Below, one piece after another: positions 23,301 through 33,259 of a DNA stretch of 64,000 nt. Source of the stretch: Notholithocarpus densiflorus (taxonomy: Eukaryota; Streptophyta; Magnoliopsida; Fagales; Fagaceae). The stretch lies in NCBI GenBank assembly GCA_030021035.2, contig JARYZH020000095.1, positions 1,302,001 through 1,366,000 on the forward strand, read 5' to 3'. The notes under the pieces were generated by a model, which saw nothing but the letters and a program-made list of their open reading frames with translations, had not been told where the DNA came from and made no database searches. The position numbers were made by a program, and so were the translations under genes. Within the stretch, counting starts at the first letter, position 1. Each line of letters starts with the position of its first letter.

Positions 23301-24351
23301 TTGTGCTTCCTCTTCTTTCCTCCTTTCTATGCTCTTCCCTTGCCTTTTCCTTCTATGGCGAAGCCCCCAGTATCCTTACCTTCCTTTAGCCATTTTGCCA
23401 AGGTTTCCTCACCCTTTCTTCATAGTGCTGTGTGTTCTTTCACAAAGTCCTTCAAGAAATCAGAGGAGCAAGAGGAGGAAGCTCCACCATAGGAAGCTGA
23501 TATTGGTTTTTTTATTTTTTTATTTTTTTTTATTTTTTATTATTATTATTATTTTTTTTTACTTTACCTTTCTTTCCTGGCTCTTTCCTCCTTTGAACTA
23601 TGTCTGCTTTGCAGGTGTTGTCATAGGTGTCAAAGGTCCTGAACCTGTAGTTCCTGAGGTAGCTGTGGAGTCTGCTCAAGTTGTGGAATTTCAAGCAAGG
23701 ACCCCCCAAACTATCCAGAGGGTTGAAAGCTCCTTAATCCCTATGAGTGGAGATACAACAATGGGGGAGGCTCTAGAGGTGACTGTTTCAGATCCTGACT
23801 CAGGGCTCTCTACTTTCCTGGCCCGTTTTGATCTTTTGGAGTTCAATAGCCTCCCTGTAAGCCATTTTTATCGCTTTGGGCCTCCTTATGGTAACTTTTT
23901 GCGCTTCTCTATGCCTGTGGAAGGTCTGCCATTACTAGAAGGGTTGTTCAAGATCCATGCAGATTTCACCAGTGGGTTCAAGGGAGGTGTATTTTTGGGC
24001 AACATCCTGATGGAGTTGCTATGTGCAGTGCTAATTTCCTTGAGGAACTCTTCTCTCGACTCCTTATCTGAGGAAAGACTTTTGGAATGGAGGGGTGTAG
24101 TGCAGGATCTTATAGAAGCAAAGTTCAACCTATCCTTCTTGCTGGAGCATTTACGTTCACTAGCCCATATGCTGTTTCAGAGGTAGGCCTCTAGGAATCT
24201 TGATGCTGAAATTGTTGCTGCTGAGGAGGCTTTGGCTCGTGCCCACAAGATCTTGCAGGACTTAAAGGTTAAGAAGCAAAAAGTTCTCTCTTCTTCAGCT
24301 GTTCTTGCTATTTCTCCAGACAGTTCCTTGCTGGCCGGGCTTATTCCTTAG
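20341..24351 (+). pseudogene. Plant mobile domain (PMD) gene, element 2 copy
   Basis: The start is MASSSSRKRREHTPSP, followed by PMD sequence in several frames: PREISDLQIRRGS, LRHLVHRWCPSLHAFFFSVG, LTITLEDVVNNLLLPVFGDENP, SSLHCAILQVFTWDRSS, and GFACDSVLASFLN up to about 21715. A Lys/Glu-rich basic tail follows (KRKTTKSQK, nuclear-localisation-like). Small exons bounded by consensus sites come next, for example CCTTGCAG before SKRKSDPKKGRSQSSGND (22669-22728) and TTTTGCAG at 22814. The last exon (from about 23615) has LEFNSLPVSHFYRFGPP, EGLPLLEGLF and LLEWRGVVQDLIEAK, a stop at 24184, then the Ala-rich tail ending GLIP. Frameshifts (about 20640, 21047) and stops make it a pseudogene, but the exon pattern is clear. 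Confidence 0.85.
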
Positions 24352-25020
24352 CTCTTTTTTTTAGCTAGTTCAGATGTGTATATTTTTTTTCAAACAATTT
24401 GGGTTGTATAAGCTTTATCTTTTTCTGTTGAACACTACTTCTGGCTTATTTTCTGTGACATGGATATGTTTTTTTTTTAAAGACTGCTTCTAACTTTCAA
24501 TAGTATGTGGATCTGTTCTTCTCTTTTTGTATACTGCTTTTTTTTTTTTTTTTTACATTGAGTCTTGGGCCATGGTCCCTACAAGTTTTACTGTAGGTCT
24601 TGGATCAAGTACCCTGGTGGTTGTCTTACTGCGCAGGTACTGAACTGGGTATATTGGGTGCTTTTTTTTTTTTTTTTTTTTTGAAGTCCCAGATCATGAA
24701 CTAGGCAGGTCCCCTTTTGTCAGATACTGGGCTAGGTATCCCGGGCACTTACTTTTTGCATGTGGTCCCAGGCCATGTATCTTGAACTAATTGTGGTGTG
24801 GGTCCTGGGTCATGTGTCAAAGTTTTTTTTTTTTGCATTAGCCCAGGTACCCCCCTCAAGTCTGCCTACATTTGGACTTTGCAATATTTAGTTTAGCTGT
24901 AACTTAAAGGAAATAAAAGAGATTTCATTGAATCAAAGCACAGTTACCATCTAAGGAACACAGAAAAATTATCAAAGATAGTAAGGATCACAGAATGTCC
25001 TTCTACCTTGGGTTCCATTA
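24352..25020. other. Spacer of element 2
   Basis: T-rich (poly-T runs at about 24539-24555 and 24664-24682). It matches the reverse complement of 13920-14636, including the 'ccatggtcc', 'gaactaggcaggt' and 'gatagtaaggatc' blocks. The match stops at about 25020 ('tgggttccatt'), which is where element 2's integrase side has been lost. Confidence 0.75.
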
Positions 25021-26600
25021 ACCTTTCATTACACTCTTCGAATCCAACGGTTAGATTTCAAATCGAAGGATGGCATGTGATGGACATGTGTTGTGTACCT
25101 GTATAGCTATGTTCTCTCCAATGCTATGAATACCGTTTCGGATCCCGTTTCGGTTTGTCCAATGTTAGATTTTTTTTTTTTTTTTTTTTTTTAAGAATTA
25201 TAATTTGATAATTGGGGGAGTGGAGATTTAAATTTTAAATATGTGTCTTTATTAAAAATACTAAGAAGTGTAATATGAACCATAATATGATGTTTGGTAT
25301 GAGAGAATCCACATTATTTTGAGCATCTAGATTCTTAGGAATGTGATGCCTAGCAATTGGATGCTTGGAGATGTAACTATTTCTATGTTTGGTTTGATTT
25401 GGAATAATAAAAAAAAAATCCTGGGAATATAAGATGTTTATATATAGTTTATTTCAAAAAATCTTATAAGAATTATTAATTTTTCCCCAAATATTATATT
25501 ATAAAAAATCTTATAAGAATTATTAATATTTACTTTATGTTTTCTTTCTCTTTAAATAAATATATTCTTTAACACGCATATAGCACTAATCCAAATATAT
25601 GTTAAATATAATGTCAAATAAACAGACCAAACTGTTCAACATTAGATTATATTTACTTAAATACAATTATCAAAAGTACAAGGAAATAAAAAAAAAATAC
25701 ATAATGGTATTTTAGGGTATTTCACTTGGTGAGGCATTGGATCTAATAAATTATTATTTGTTCATTCAATTTCCCTATAAAATAATTGCCAACCGTGATA
25801 CATACTAAGCACAATAACAATTGATTTTATTTCTGATAAAAAAAAATGATTTTATAGAAAAAGAAAAAAAGAAAAAAAAGGAGCTAAGCCCAAATTTCAG
25901 TTTGATTGAAATTTGGGCATTTAGGAGCTAAGCCCATGAGAAGAATGAAAAAATGAGCTGAGCGCATATATAGTCTCAGTTGGCAAAGTAAAAAAGTCCA
26001 AAACTTTTATTATAAAAAAAAAAAGGTGAAAAGAAAAGAAAAGTTGAAGACTAAAAAAAACGCACTGTTTTATTTTTTGGTTGTGGTTTTCTTTTCTCAA
26101 TTCGTTTTCACTTTTCTCACACTCAAAATTCTCAACTGTGACATCGATTTGCACCGTGGATATCGTTCTTATCGAAGTTAATTGCGAGACCAATTTCAGC
26201 ACTTGGTTAGTCCCTATTTCCCTCGGCTTCTTTGCCTTCAACCCTTGAATTCGTATTTGGGAAACATAATTTCAGACCTTTGAGCATTGAGAGTGTTTTT
26301 TTCTGTTTTTACATTGCAGGTTAGTGATTTGGGAAACGTAATTGGGTTGCCGTTACAAAGCGTGTGAAGGTTAGATATATATATATATATATTTTATCTC
26401 TATAGTTATTTTGTGGTTGAAGGGAGTTCAATTACGATATTCACATTCGTTCAATTTCTACGTTTTTGGAATGTCTGTCTATTAATGACAAGTAGAGATG
26501 AATATTGGAAATAGTGTTTATTTTTGCTACTTTTTTCATACTGGACCGAAATACAAACAAAAAATTTTAGATCTAATAATCTCTCTCCTTTCTCAATAAC
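25021..26600. other. Orphan DNA of non-retrotransposon type inside element 2
   Basis: About 1.6 kb that matches no other repeat in the window. It is AT-rich at 25170-25860. From 25920 to 26370 it looks like the 5' part of a plant gene: a pyrimidine-rich leader and TTTTTACATTGCAG followed by GTTAGTG at about 26320, an acceptor-like site. No protein-coding exon can be supported. It lies between element 2's spacer and the end of a Transposase_32 ORF, where pol should be. Confidence 0.5.
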
Positions 26601-26603
26601 TTA

Positions 26604-27677
26604 CTAACTTGCTCTTGGGTCACTGCCGTCATTAACATGGTGCCATTGTCGCCACCATGTTGCCATAAATCCAACACGGGTGTTCACCTGACACAACTCA
26701 TCACTGAGAGTGTCGTGGCGAGCATCTATGCGCTGAAGCTGCGCCATGATGTCTCTGAGAGTCACACCGCTTGAAGAAGAAGAGGGAGCGGATGTGGATG
26801 GAGCCGAAGGAGTGGGAGGAGCTGCCGATCGGAACCGCCTCGAACGAAACTGCGCCTCGCTCCGTTTAACGGTAGCGGCATCTATAGCACCCATAACGTG
26901 GAAGTGGTCGGACACGGGAAAGTGAATAGAAAAATGGCGTAAAATCCTCGTGATAGCCAAAGGGAAGATGAGCTTATCATGGGTCGCCGAATCCCTATGT
27001 ACATCTATGATAAAAAGAATGAAATGAGAGGAAAAAACTATAGTAAGATGCTCTAAAAGTGAAAGCAAAAATCGAGCACGGGGCTCGGTAATAGAGTTAT
27101 AATGAGAAAGAGGATGTAAGACAAAAGTCATGACCATGTTAAGAAACCTAGGGCCTTTAGCAAAGGTCGTACAAGAAGTGAACTGACGCTCACCCCAATC
27201 AGAAGGGCGCTCACAGAAAGAAGAAATAAGCTCGTCTTTAGACACAGTCTTAAGACGATCACAATTGAGGTAGTCAGGATGCTCTAGCCTCGGGACATGG
27301 AGCACATCAGATACAATATCCGATGTGACCACAATGCGCATACCTCGAACGTGAGTAACAAAAAGAGATACTGAATAATCAAATCCATGCATGTTGGAGT
27401 AAAACTCCTGAATCAGCACGGATGGACAAGTGACCGGGACGTCACACAGTGACTCCCAACCCCTACTGTAGATGACAGTGGGTAGGTCAGTGTCAGAGAA
27501 GTTCGACAAAATGACTTGGCGTTCCGAATGAACGCCTTGTCTAGAGAAGTTCTCAAAGAAGTCCGTTTTGGCCTTCTTATCACGGAACCGGACGTGAAAG
27601 GGAGTGGGGTCAAAAGAAGTGGATGCCCCAGAACGAAGAGGGTTTCGGGATGGAGTAGATTTGCAGTTGGGTGCCAT
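26604..27677 (-). CDS. Transposase_32-type 'putative plant transposon protein', 357 aa
   Basis: An uninterrupted frame starting MAPNCKSTPSRNPLRSG. Its middle part (residues about 65-250) matches the domain annotated in plants as 'putative plant transposon protein' (Transposase_32): RGWESLCDVP, LIQEFYSNMHGFD, THVRGMRIVV, DVLHVPRLEHPDY, and ARFLLSLLEHLT. A Ser/Pro linker (about 288-310) is followed by a short helical segment, TLRDIMAQLQRIDARHDTL. Despite the name, no transposase catalytic motif is known to me in this domain, and its function is open. It lies downstream of a gag-only copia-like gag. A second, broken copy is at 58906-60073 and keeps an acidic C-terminal tail. This copy is the best-preserved long ORF of its family here. 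Confidence 0.8.
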   Translation of the reverse strand: MAPNCKSTPSRNPLRSGASTSFDPTPFHVRFRDKKAKTDFFENFSRQGVHSERQVILSNFSDTDLPTVIYSRGWESLCDVPVTCPSVLIQEFYSNMHGFDYSVSLFVTHVRGMRIVVTSDIVSDVLHVPRLEHPDYLNCDRLKTVSKDELISSFCERPSDWGERQFTSCTTFAKGPRFLNMVMTFVLHPLSHYNSITEPRARFLLSLLEHLTIVFSSHFILFIIDVHRDSATHDKLIFPLAITRILRHFSIHFPVSDHFHVMGAIDAATVKRSEAQFRSRRFRSAAPPTPSAPSTSAPSSSSSGVTLRDIMAQLQRIDARHDTLSDELCQVNTRVGFMATWWRQWHHVNDGSDPRAS

Positions 27678-28490
27678 AGAGGCAGACTAACGCAAACAGA
27701 AGAGAGAGAGGGAGAAAAAGTCAATCAGAAAATCCCAAGTAGCAAAGATATATCCAAATATATTGAATAAAAAGTACGTATGCATGAACATGTGATATGC
27801 AAAGGAAATTGCATCATAGGCTCAGCCCAATTCAATCCTATCAGCACACAATTAGTTGCACATATATAACACACATCTAAATGCATGAAAATATAGTTGT
27901 AATGAAAATGAGATGCAATGCATGAAGTTTTTAAGATCAAATCTTTAAAACCCATCCCAAAAATTTGCAAAAACCTCATCAATTTGAAAAATCCCAAACA
28001 TTTTCCAAAAACCCCAATTTTTAAGTCAAAAGATATGAAAATGCATGAAAAAGAAGGATTAGGACACTTACCAAGTGAAGAAAACTTGATTATGGCTGAA
28101 AAATCCTTGAGGAAGAGGTTCGGAGTGAGTGAGAGAGGTTTAGGGAGGTGAAAAGTCAAGAGAGACCGAGAGAGATCGAGCGAAATGAGTTTGAGATTGC
28201 GAGGACCCTTTATATACAAGCTTAGTAATTCTCGACAGATCGAGAGGTGTTGAGAGGTGTCGAGATTTAAAGGGTTCGACAGATGCAGCTATCGAGCAGG
28301 TGTCCAAGGCAAAAGAATCTTGATGGATCGAGGATCTGTCGAGGAGCTATCGAGGGGACAGAAAGTTTCTCGATCGATTAGCTATCGAGAGGTGTTGAGA
28401 TTGCGATAAAAAGCAACTGAAGAGCTCGACAGATAAGCAAGGTGTCAAGAGGTGTCGAGGAGCAGTCGAGATTACTTAAAAAAAACAGTT
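27678..28490 (-). promoter_or_regulatory. Leader and promoter-like region of the Transposase_32 ORF
   Basis: On the minus strand: a cluster of GTCGAG/CTCGAC motifs (28490-28230), then TATATAAAG at 28216-28208, then about 530 bp of leader to the ATG at 27677. The same order, motif cluster then TATA, is found in the LTRs of this family. So this internal promoter probably derives from, or is copied from, LTR U3 sequence. The homologous region of copy B is 60074-60935, with a TATA-like TATATATT at 60618-60611. Confidence 0.6.
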
Positions 28491-29533
28491 TTTCAAAGAA
28501 GAGAAAAACACAGACATGAATGCAATAAAACATGCAACTCAACCAAGGATCCAAACAACATTTTGAACTCTCAAAATCATCTCTCAACAATAACAATGTT
28601 AAGCACATAGATCTCAAAACACACACACACATTAAACACGTCTAACCAATATTATTTTTCAAAAACAAGTTAAGACAGTTTAGTGAGCATACATTAACAC
28701 ATGTAAACCTTGTGATGACCAAATATTGCATAAGTAGCAAAAAATATTGCGTGTTGTGTGTGAAAAAAATCGCAAGATTGCATAAGCATCTACATGTTAT
28801 GACGATTTAGGATAGGAGAAAATCACTTTAACTCACACACAATCATAACTGTTTGATGGGGACTATCACCTTCGAGGTACATCCTATAACTCCCACATCT
28901 CCTAGAATACACGCTTGCAATCATATATAAAGCATTTTGATCTTTTTGCTTTTATTTTCTTTGCATATTTTTCTTTTAAGCAAATCATGCATGGGCATAT
29001 AAGAGAGAGAAAAGAAATACCCAATGATGTTAAGCATTTGACATTGCACTTTTGCTATGCCGAAACATGTAGATGTCATTTCATGATTGGCGGGCAACAG
29101 TGGTGAGATGGTTATTTATTCCTTTCTCTTAGGATTTTCTAGTCCTTCCCGTCAAAAAGAGTGATACGAGTGTTAAGTATAAGAGACTACTTAATCTTAC
29201 TTATCACAAACACAAGCCACAAAGCTCACTTGCTTAGTTGTTCATAGAGATGCTCATCTAAGCTACAAAAGATACAAAGTTTAGAAAAACTTTGTTTCAA
29301 TGGCCATCCAAAGTACACAAGTACCAATGTACACAAACACATTGTTTTTGTATTTTTCTTATTTTTCAATTTTTTTTAATTTTATATGGAAAAAAAAAAA
29401 AACCAAAACTGAAAAGAAAACAAACAAAAACAAATTAAACAAAGCAATGCATAAAACTAGACTGACTCAAAACAATAAAGCAAAACACACAAGTAATGCA
29501 AACACAAAAAAAGGGAGAGAAAAAGTGATAGAA
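28491..29533 (-). other. Conserved non-coding middle region, copy C
   Basis: Non-coding sequence shared with 31614-33259 and 60936-62007. It contains recognisable blocks such as 'tttagtgagcatacatta', 'actgtttgatggggac', 'ctataactcccacatctcc' and 'gagatgctcatctaagct'. It separates gag from the Transposase_32 ORF and holds no RT or integrase similarity. Confidence 0.75.
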
Positions 29534-30841
29534 TCACTTTGAGCCCTTTTCCTTCCACACCTTAGAAGAACCTTTCCTTTGAGTGAACCCTTGAACTGGA
29601 GGTGAGGGAAAAGAATTGAAACCGTTCAAGTTCGAAAGGAACATGAGGGCTTTGAGAAGATCTCCAAAAGGAGCAAAAGAGGATGGAAACTAATTCTGGT
29701 TTCCCGATGCGATCATGTCGCTGCTCTGTTGAGTGGCTAACCACCTATAGCAATTAGGTCGAGTATGACCAGCTGCTCCACAGTGATGACAGAGATGCTG
29801 CTTTTTCTACTTTGGCATTTGAGAGTTAGCTTTCTTAGCCCTAGGGTTTTTAGTCTCATTCTTAACAAGTTTAGGGGGTGCTCCTAAGATAGATTTACCT
29901 TTGTCTATGTTCTCACTAGCTAATTCATTTTTAACAACATTGTTCTTAGTTTCAATATTATTAGCAAGAGGAACAAAAACAGTAGTACTAGTAGAAGCAA
30001 TACTAGGAGAAGAGAAATCATACCCTAGACCGGTTCGATCAGACGCAGATTTCTGAAGACTGAGCATCTCATCGAGCTTAGCACTTGGAGTCTTTTCCAG
30101 CTGAGCTCTGACTTGGAACAGTTCTACCTCAAGCTTCTTGGTCTTCTCAGCGAAAAAATTGTTCTCAAATCTCAGTGTTCCAATAGTTTAATTGGCTTCA
30201 TCAACCTTTGTGGAAAGCTCTTCACGATTAAGCTCCACATCACTGAGCTTTTTGGTGGCCAACCTATACAACTTCTCATGCTTTTCTAAGACCTTATATA
30301 GCTTTGCATAGGCTGTGTGGATGTCATCTTGTTGATCCATCTTCTCAAACTTAGATTCCACCAATTCCTCTTCTTCATCCACATCTTCAACAATCCCCTC
30401 AGTAGGATTGACAGTGGTAGTGAGGGCATTCAAGATTCCATCATCCTTATTGTCAGAATCATCCTCAGGCTCGGTGTCGCTTAATGTAGCAGCAAGTGCC
30501 TTGCTCTTCCCAATGGTCTTGAGATATGTGGGGCACTCTTGTTTCATGTGACCGAAACCTTGACACCTAAAGCACTTTGGTCCTGAGGGAACAGTGTACT
30601 GACCGCCATCCCTAGCATCCTTCTTCCTTTTGTCTTGGCTCTTGAACTGTGAGGAACTAGATTGCCTACGGTCCTTGTCGAAGCCCTTCTCATTGGCATT
30701 CTTTATGAACTTCTCGAACTGCCTTGTAATATAGGACTTCATCTTAGAATCTTCATCGTCTGAAGACTCATCAGTATCACTGCTCTTGGCCTTCAATGCC
30801 ATACTCTTGCTCTTGCTTGATTTCCCGATTCTAGACAAACC
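29534..30841 (-). pseudogene. Copia-type gag, C-terminal part (copy C)
   Basis: The frame starts abruptly at GLSRIGKSSKSK, next to an LTR fragment. It runs through an acidic Ser/Asp segment and a CCHC zinc knuckle, CFRCQGFGHMKQEC (C-x2-C-x4-H-x4-C). A long heptad-like Leu/Lys/Glu region follows (LYKVLEKHEKLYRLATKKLSDVEL, with a stop at 30188). Then comes a second knuckle CHHCGAAGHTRPNC, and the frame ends WKEKGSK at 29534. The N-terminal UBN2-type capsid part is missing. In ordinary copia elements the second knuckle is followed by protease and integrase; here non-coding DNA follows. Confidence 0.82.
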
Positions 30842-31600
30842 ATGAATGCCACCCTTTGATGCACGAATCCCAGTACGTGACTAACCAATTGCGTGGATCC
30901 CAGTACGCGACTTCAATCACCAACTAGAGAGGAAGATGTTGGCTGCAAAGTTCTTCACTTCATCAACAATGAAGATCAAGAAGCACTTGGTTACAAAATC
31001 CTAAGGCGCAAAGACGCAGTAGCTTCTTTCAGAGAGAATAAGGCATTGGTCACCTTTTGCATATGTTCTCCTTGTATTCTCTTATGTGACGGCCTCTAAA
31101 ATAAGCCTTATATAGGTCTAGGGTTGTGAGAAAAGAAACCCTACATATACATGTCAGCATGGGCCGAAAATCAGATCTGGAAATCTGAATTCCCGTAACC
31201 TCGATCAATCGAGCAGGTGTCAAGCTTTAAACTTCGACAGATACAACTATTAAGAAGCTATCGAGGAGCTATCGAGGAGACAAAAGCTTTCTCGATCGAT
31301 CCACCAACTATCAAGAGGTGTCGAGATTGTGATAACAATCAACTGAAGAGCTCGATAGATAGCCTAGCTGTCGAGAGGTGTCGAGCAGCTATCGAGTTTT
31401 AAAAACTTAGCACTTCTTCACTTGTTTCTTGGACAGACTTGATGACTTCAACACTTGATCTTGAAACACAATTTCTTGAAGTATTAAACCACATCCTAGA
31501 TCTACCCAAATACAAGTAAAGTGCATTTTGTCAAATGATAAGCCAATTACATAAAATAGTGACATATGTTCCTAACAAGTGAAACACATATGTCCTAACA
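30842..31600 (-). repeat. Partial 3' LTR (copy A)
   Basis: The reverse complement starts TGTTAGGACATATGTG at 31600 and runs through the GTCGAG cluster (31400-31200) and the TATATAAGG region. It stops at GGCATTCAT, where it joins gag sequence of copy C. The last third of the LTR, compared with 35169-36235, is missing. The purine tract GGGGGAGAT immediately upstream (31612-31601) shows that this is a 3' LTR. Confidence 0.8.
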
Positions 31601-31614
31601 ATCTCCCCCTTTGG
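31601..31614 (-). other. Polypurine tract of copy A
   Basis: Reverse complement CAAAGGGGGAGAT abuts the TGTTAGG LTR start. The equivalent in copy B is AAAAGGAGAGAT at 58353-58342. Confidence 0.85.
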
Positions 31615-33259
31615 CAATCCATGACAAAACCACAATAAACAAATAAACATATGAGAGAGTCATAAATCACTCAACTCATACTCACTTGTTGAATACAATA
31701 AAATCTATCCTAACACAAACTCTTGAAAAACTTTGCAAGAAGAGAGTTTTTGGCAAGTAGACTTCAACAACCTGTATTTCTGAAACACTTTATACAAAAC
31801 ACATCAAGGTATCTTTGTGTGAAACAAAAATAATAGATTGCATGCAAGTAATAAGAATCATGTGTATAAAGAAAGAAAAAAAACAACACATGCAAGGATA
31901 GGTGAAGAAGACATACATCATCAAAGATAAACACAATGTATGTAAACATGGTCACAAGACCCAAGGTACAAAAAGAAGGAGGTAAGCACTCCCCCTAACA
32001 AGATGAAACACATCTCCCCCTTACAGAGGCATGTATTTCTCCCCCTAACATGTAGAATCTTCGAAAAGAAACCACATATTCTCCACAATTTCTCCCTCTT
32101 TTTGTCATAATTGACAAAGGGTATAAGAATCTAGAAAGCTTCACCCGAGAGACATAAAGATGATCAAGGATGATCAAGGGGCACAAGAAATCCATATAAA
32201 TGCATGAATGAAATGAAACAAGATGCTATCGATGACAAGATAATAGAAATATGCAAATCATGTGAAAGACAAATCTCTCAACAAGAAAAATGTTATGCAC
32301 ATAGATCCCAAAACACACACACACACTAAACAAGTCTAACCAATTTTATATTTCAAAAACAAGTCAAGATAGTTTAGTGAGCATACATTAGCACATGTAA
32401 AACCTTGTGATGGCCAAATCACATTGTACCTGCATATGTATCAAGAGTAGCAAAGAATATTGCGTGTCGTGTGTGAAAAACATCGCAAGATTGCATAAGT
32501 GTATACATGTTATGACGATTTGAGATATGAGAAAATCACTTTAACTTACACACAATCAAAACTGTTTGATGGGGACTATCACCTTTGAGGTATATCCTAT
32601 AACTCCCACATCTCCTAGAATACACACTTGCAATCATATTTAAAAGCATTTTTGATCTTTTTGCTTTTGATTTTTCTTTGCATATTTTCTTTTTAAGCAA
32701 ATCATGCATGGGCATATAAGAGACAGAAAAGAAATACCCAATTATGTTAAGCATTTGACATTCCAATTTTGCTATGCCGAAGCATACAAATGTCATTCAT
32801 GATTGGCGGGCAATAGTGATGAGATGGTTATTTATGCCTTTCTCTTAAGATTTTCTAATCCTTCCCGTAAAAAAGAGTGATACGAGTGTTAAGTACAAGA
32901 AATAACTTAATCTTACTCATCACAAACAAGAGCCACAAAACTCACTTGCTTAGTTGTGCATAGAGATGCTCATCTAAGCTACAAGAGATACAAAGTTTAG
33001 AAAACTTCGTTTCAATGGCCATCCAAGGTACACAAGTACCAATGTACACAAACACACACTGTTTTTGTATTTTTTTTTTCCTTTTTTTATTTTTTTATTT
33101 TGAAAACAAAACAAAATAAAAACTAAACAACTAAACAAAAACAGACAAACAACATGAAAGCATGAAAGAAGGATGCATATGCATGAAGGCATGATGGAAA
33201 GATGCAGATGCATGAAAGCATGATTCCAAAAGCAGATAAGAAATCAAGCAAAGAGAGTC
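31614..33259 (-). other. Non-coding interior of copy A lacking the Transposase_32 ORF
   Basis: Both ends match copies B and C: 32300-33250 corresponds to 28600-29400, and 31614-32120 to 58354-58900. The ORF and its promoter are absent at about 32130-32290. Copy A is therefore an internal deletion derivative, going straight from gag and middle region to the polypurine tract. Confidence 0.7.

Noticed and set aside
25921..26241. 106-residue minus-strand ORF
   Set aside because: Phe/Lys-rich and antisense to the leader-like sequence; no domain and no support.
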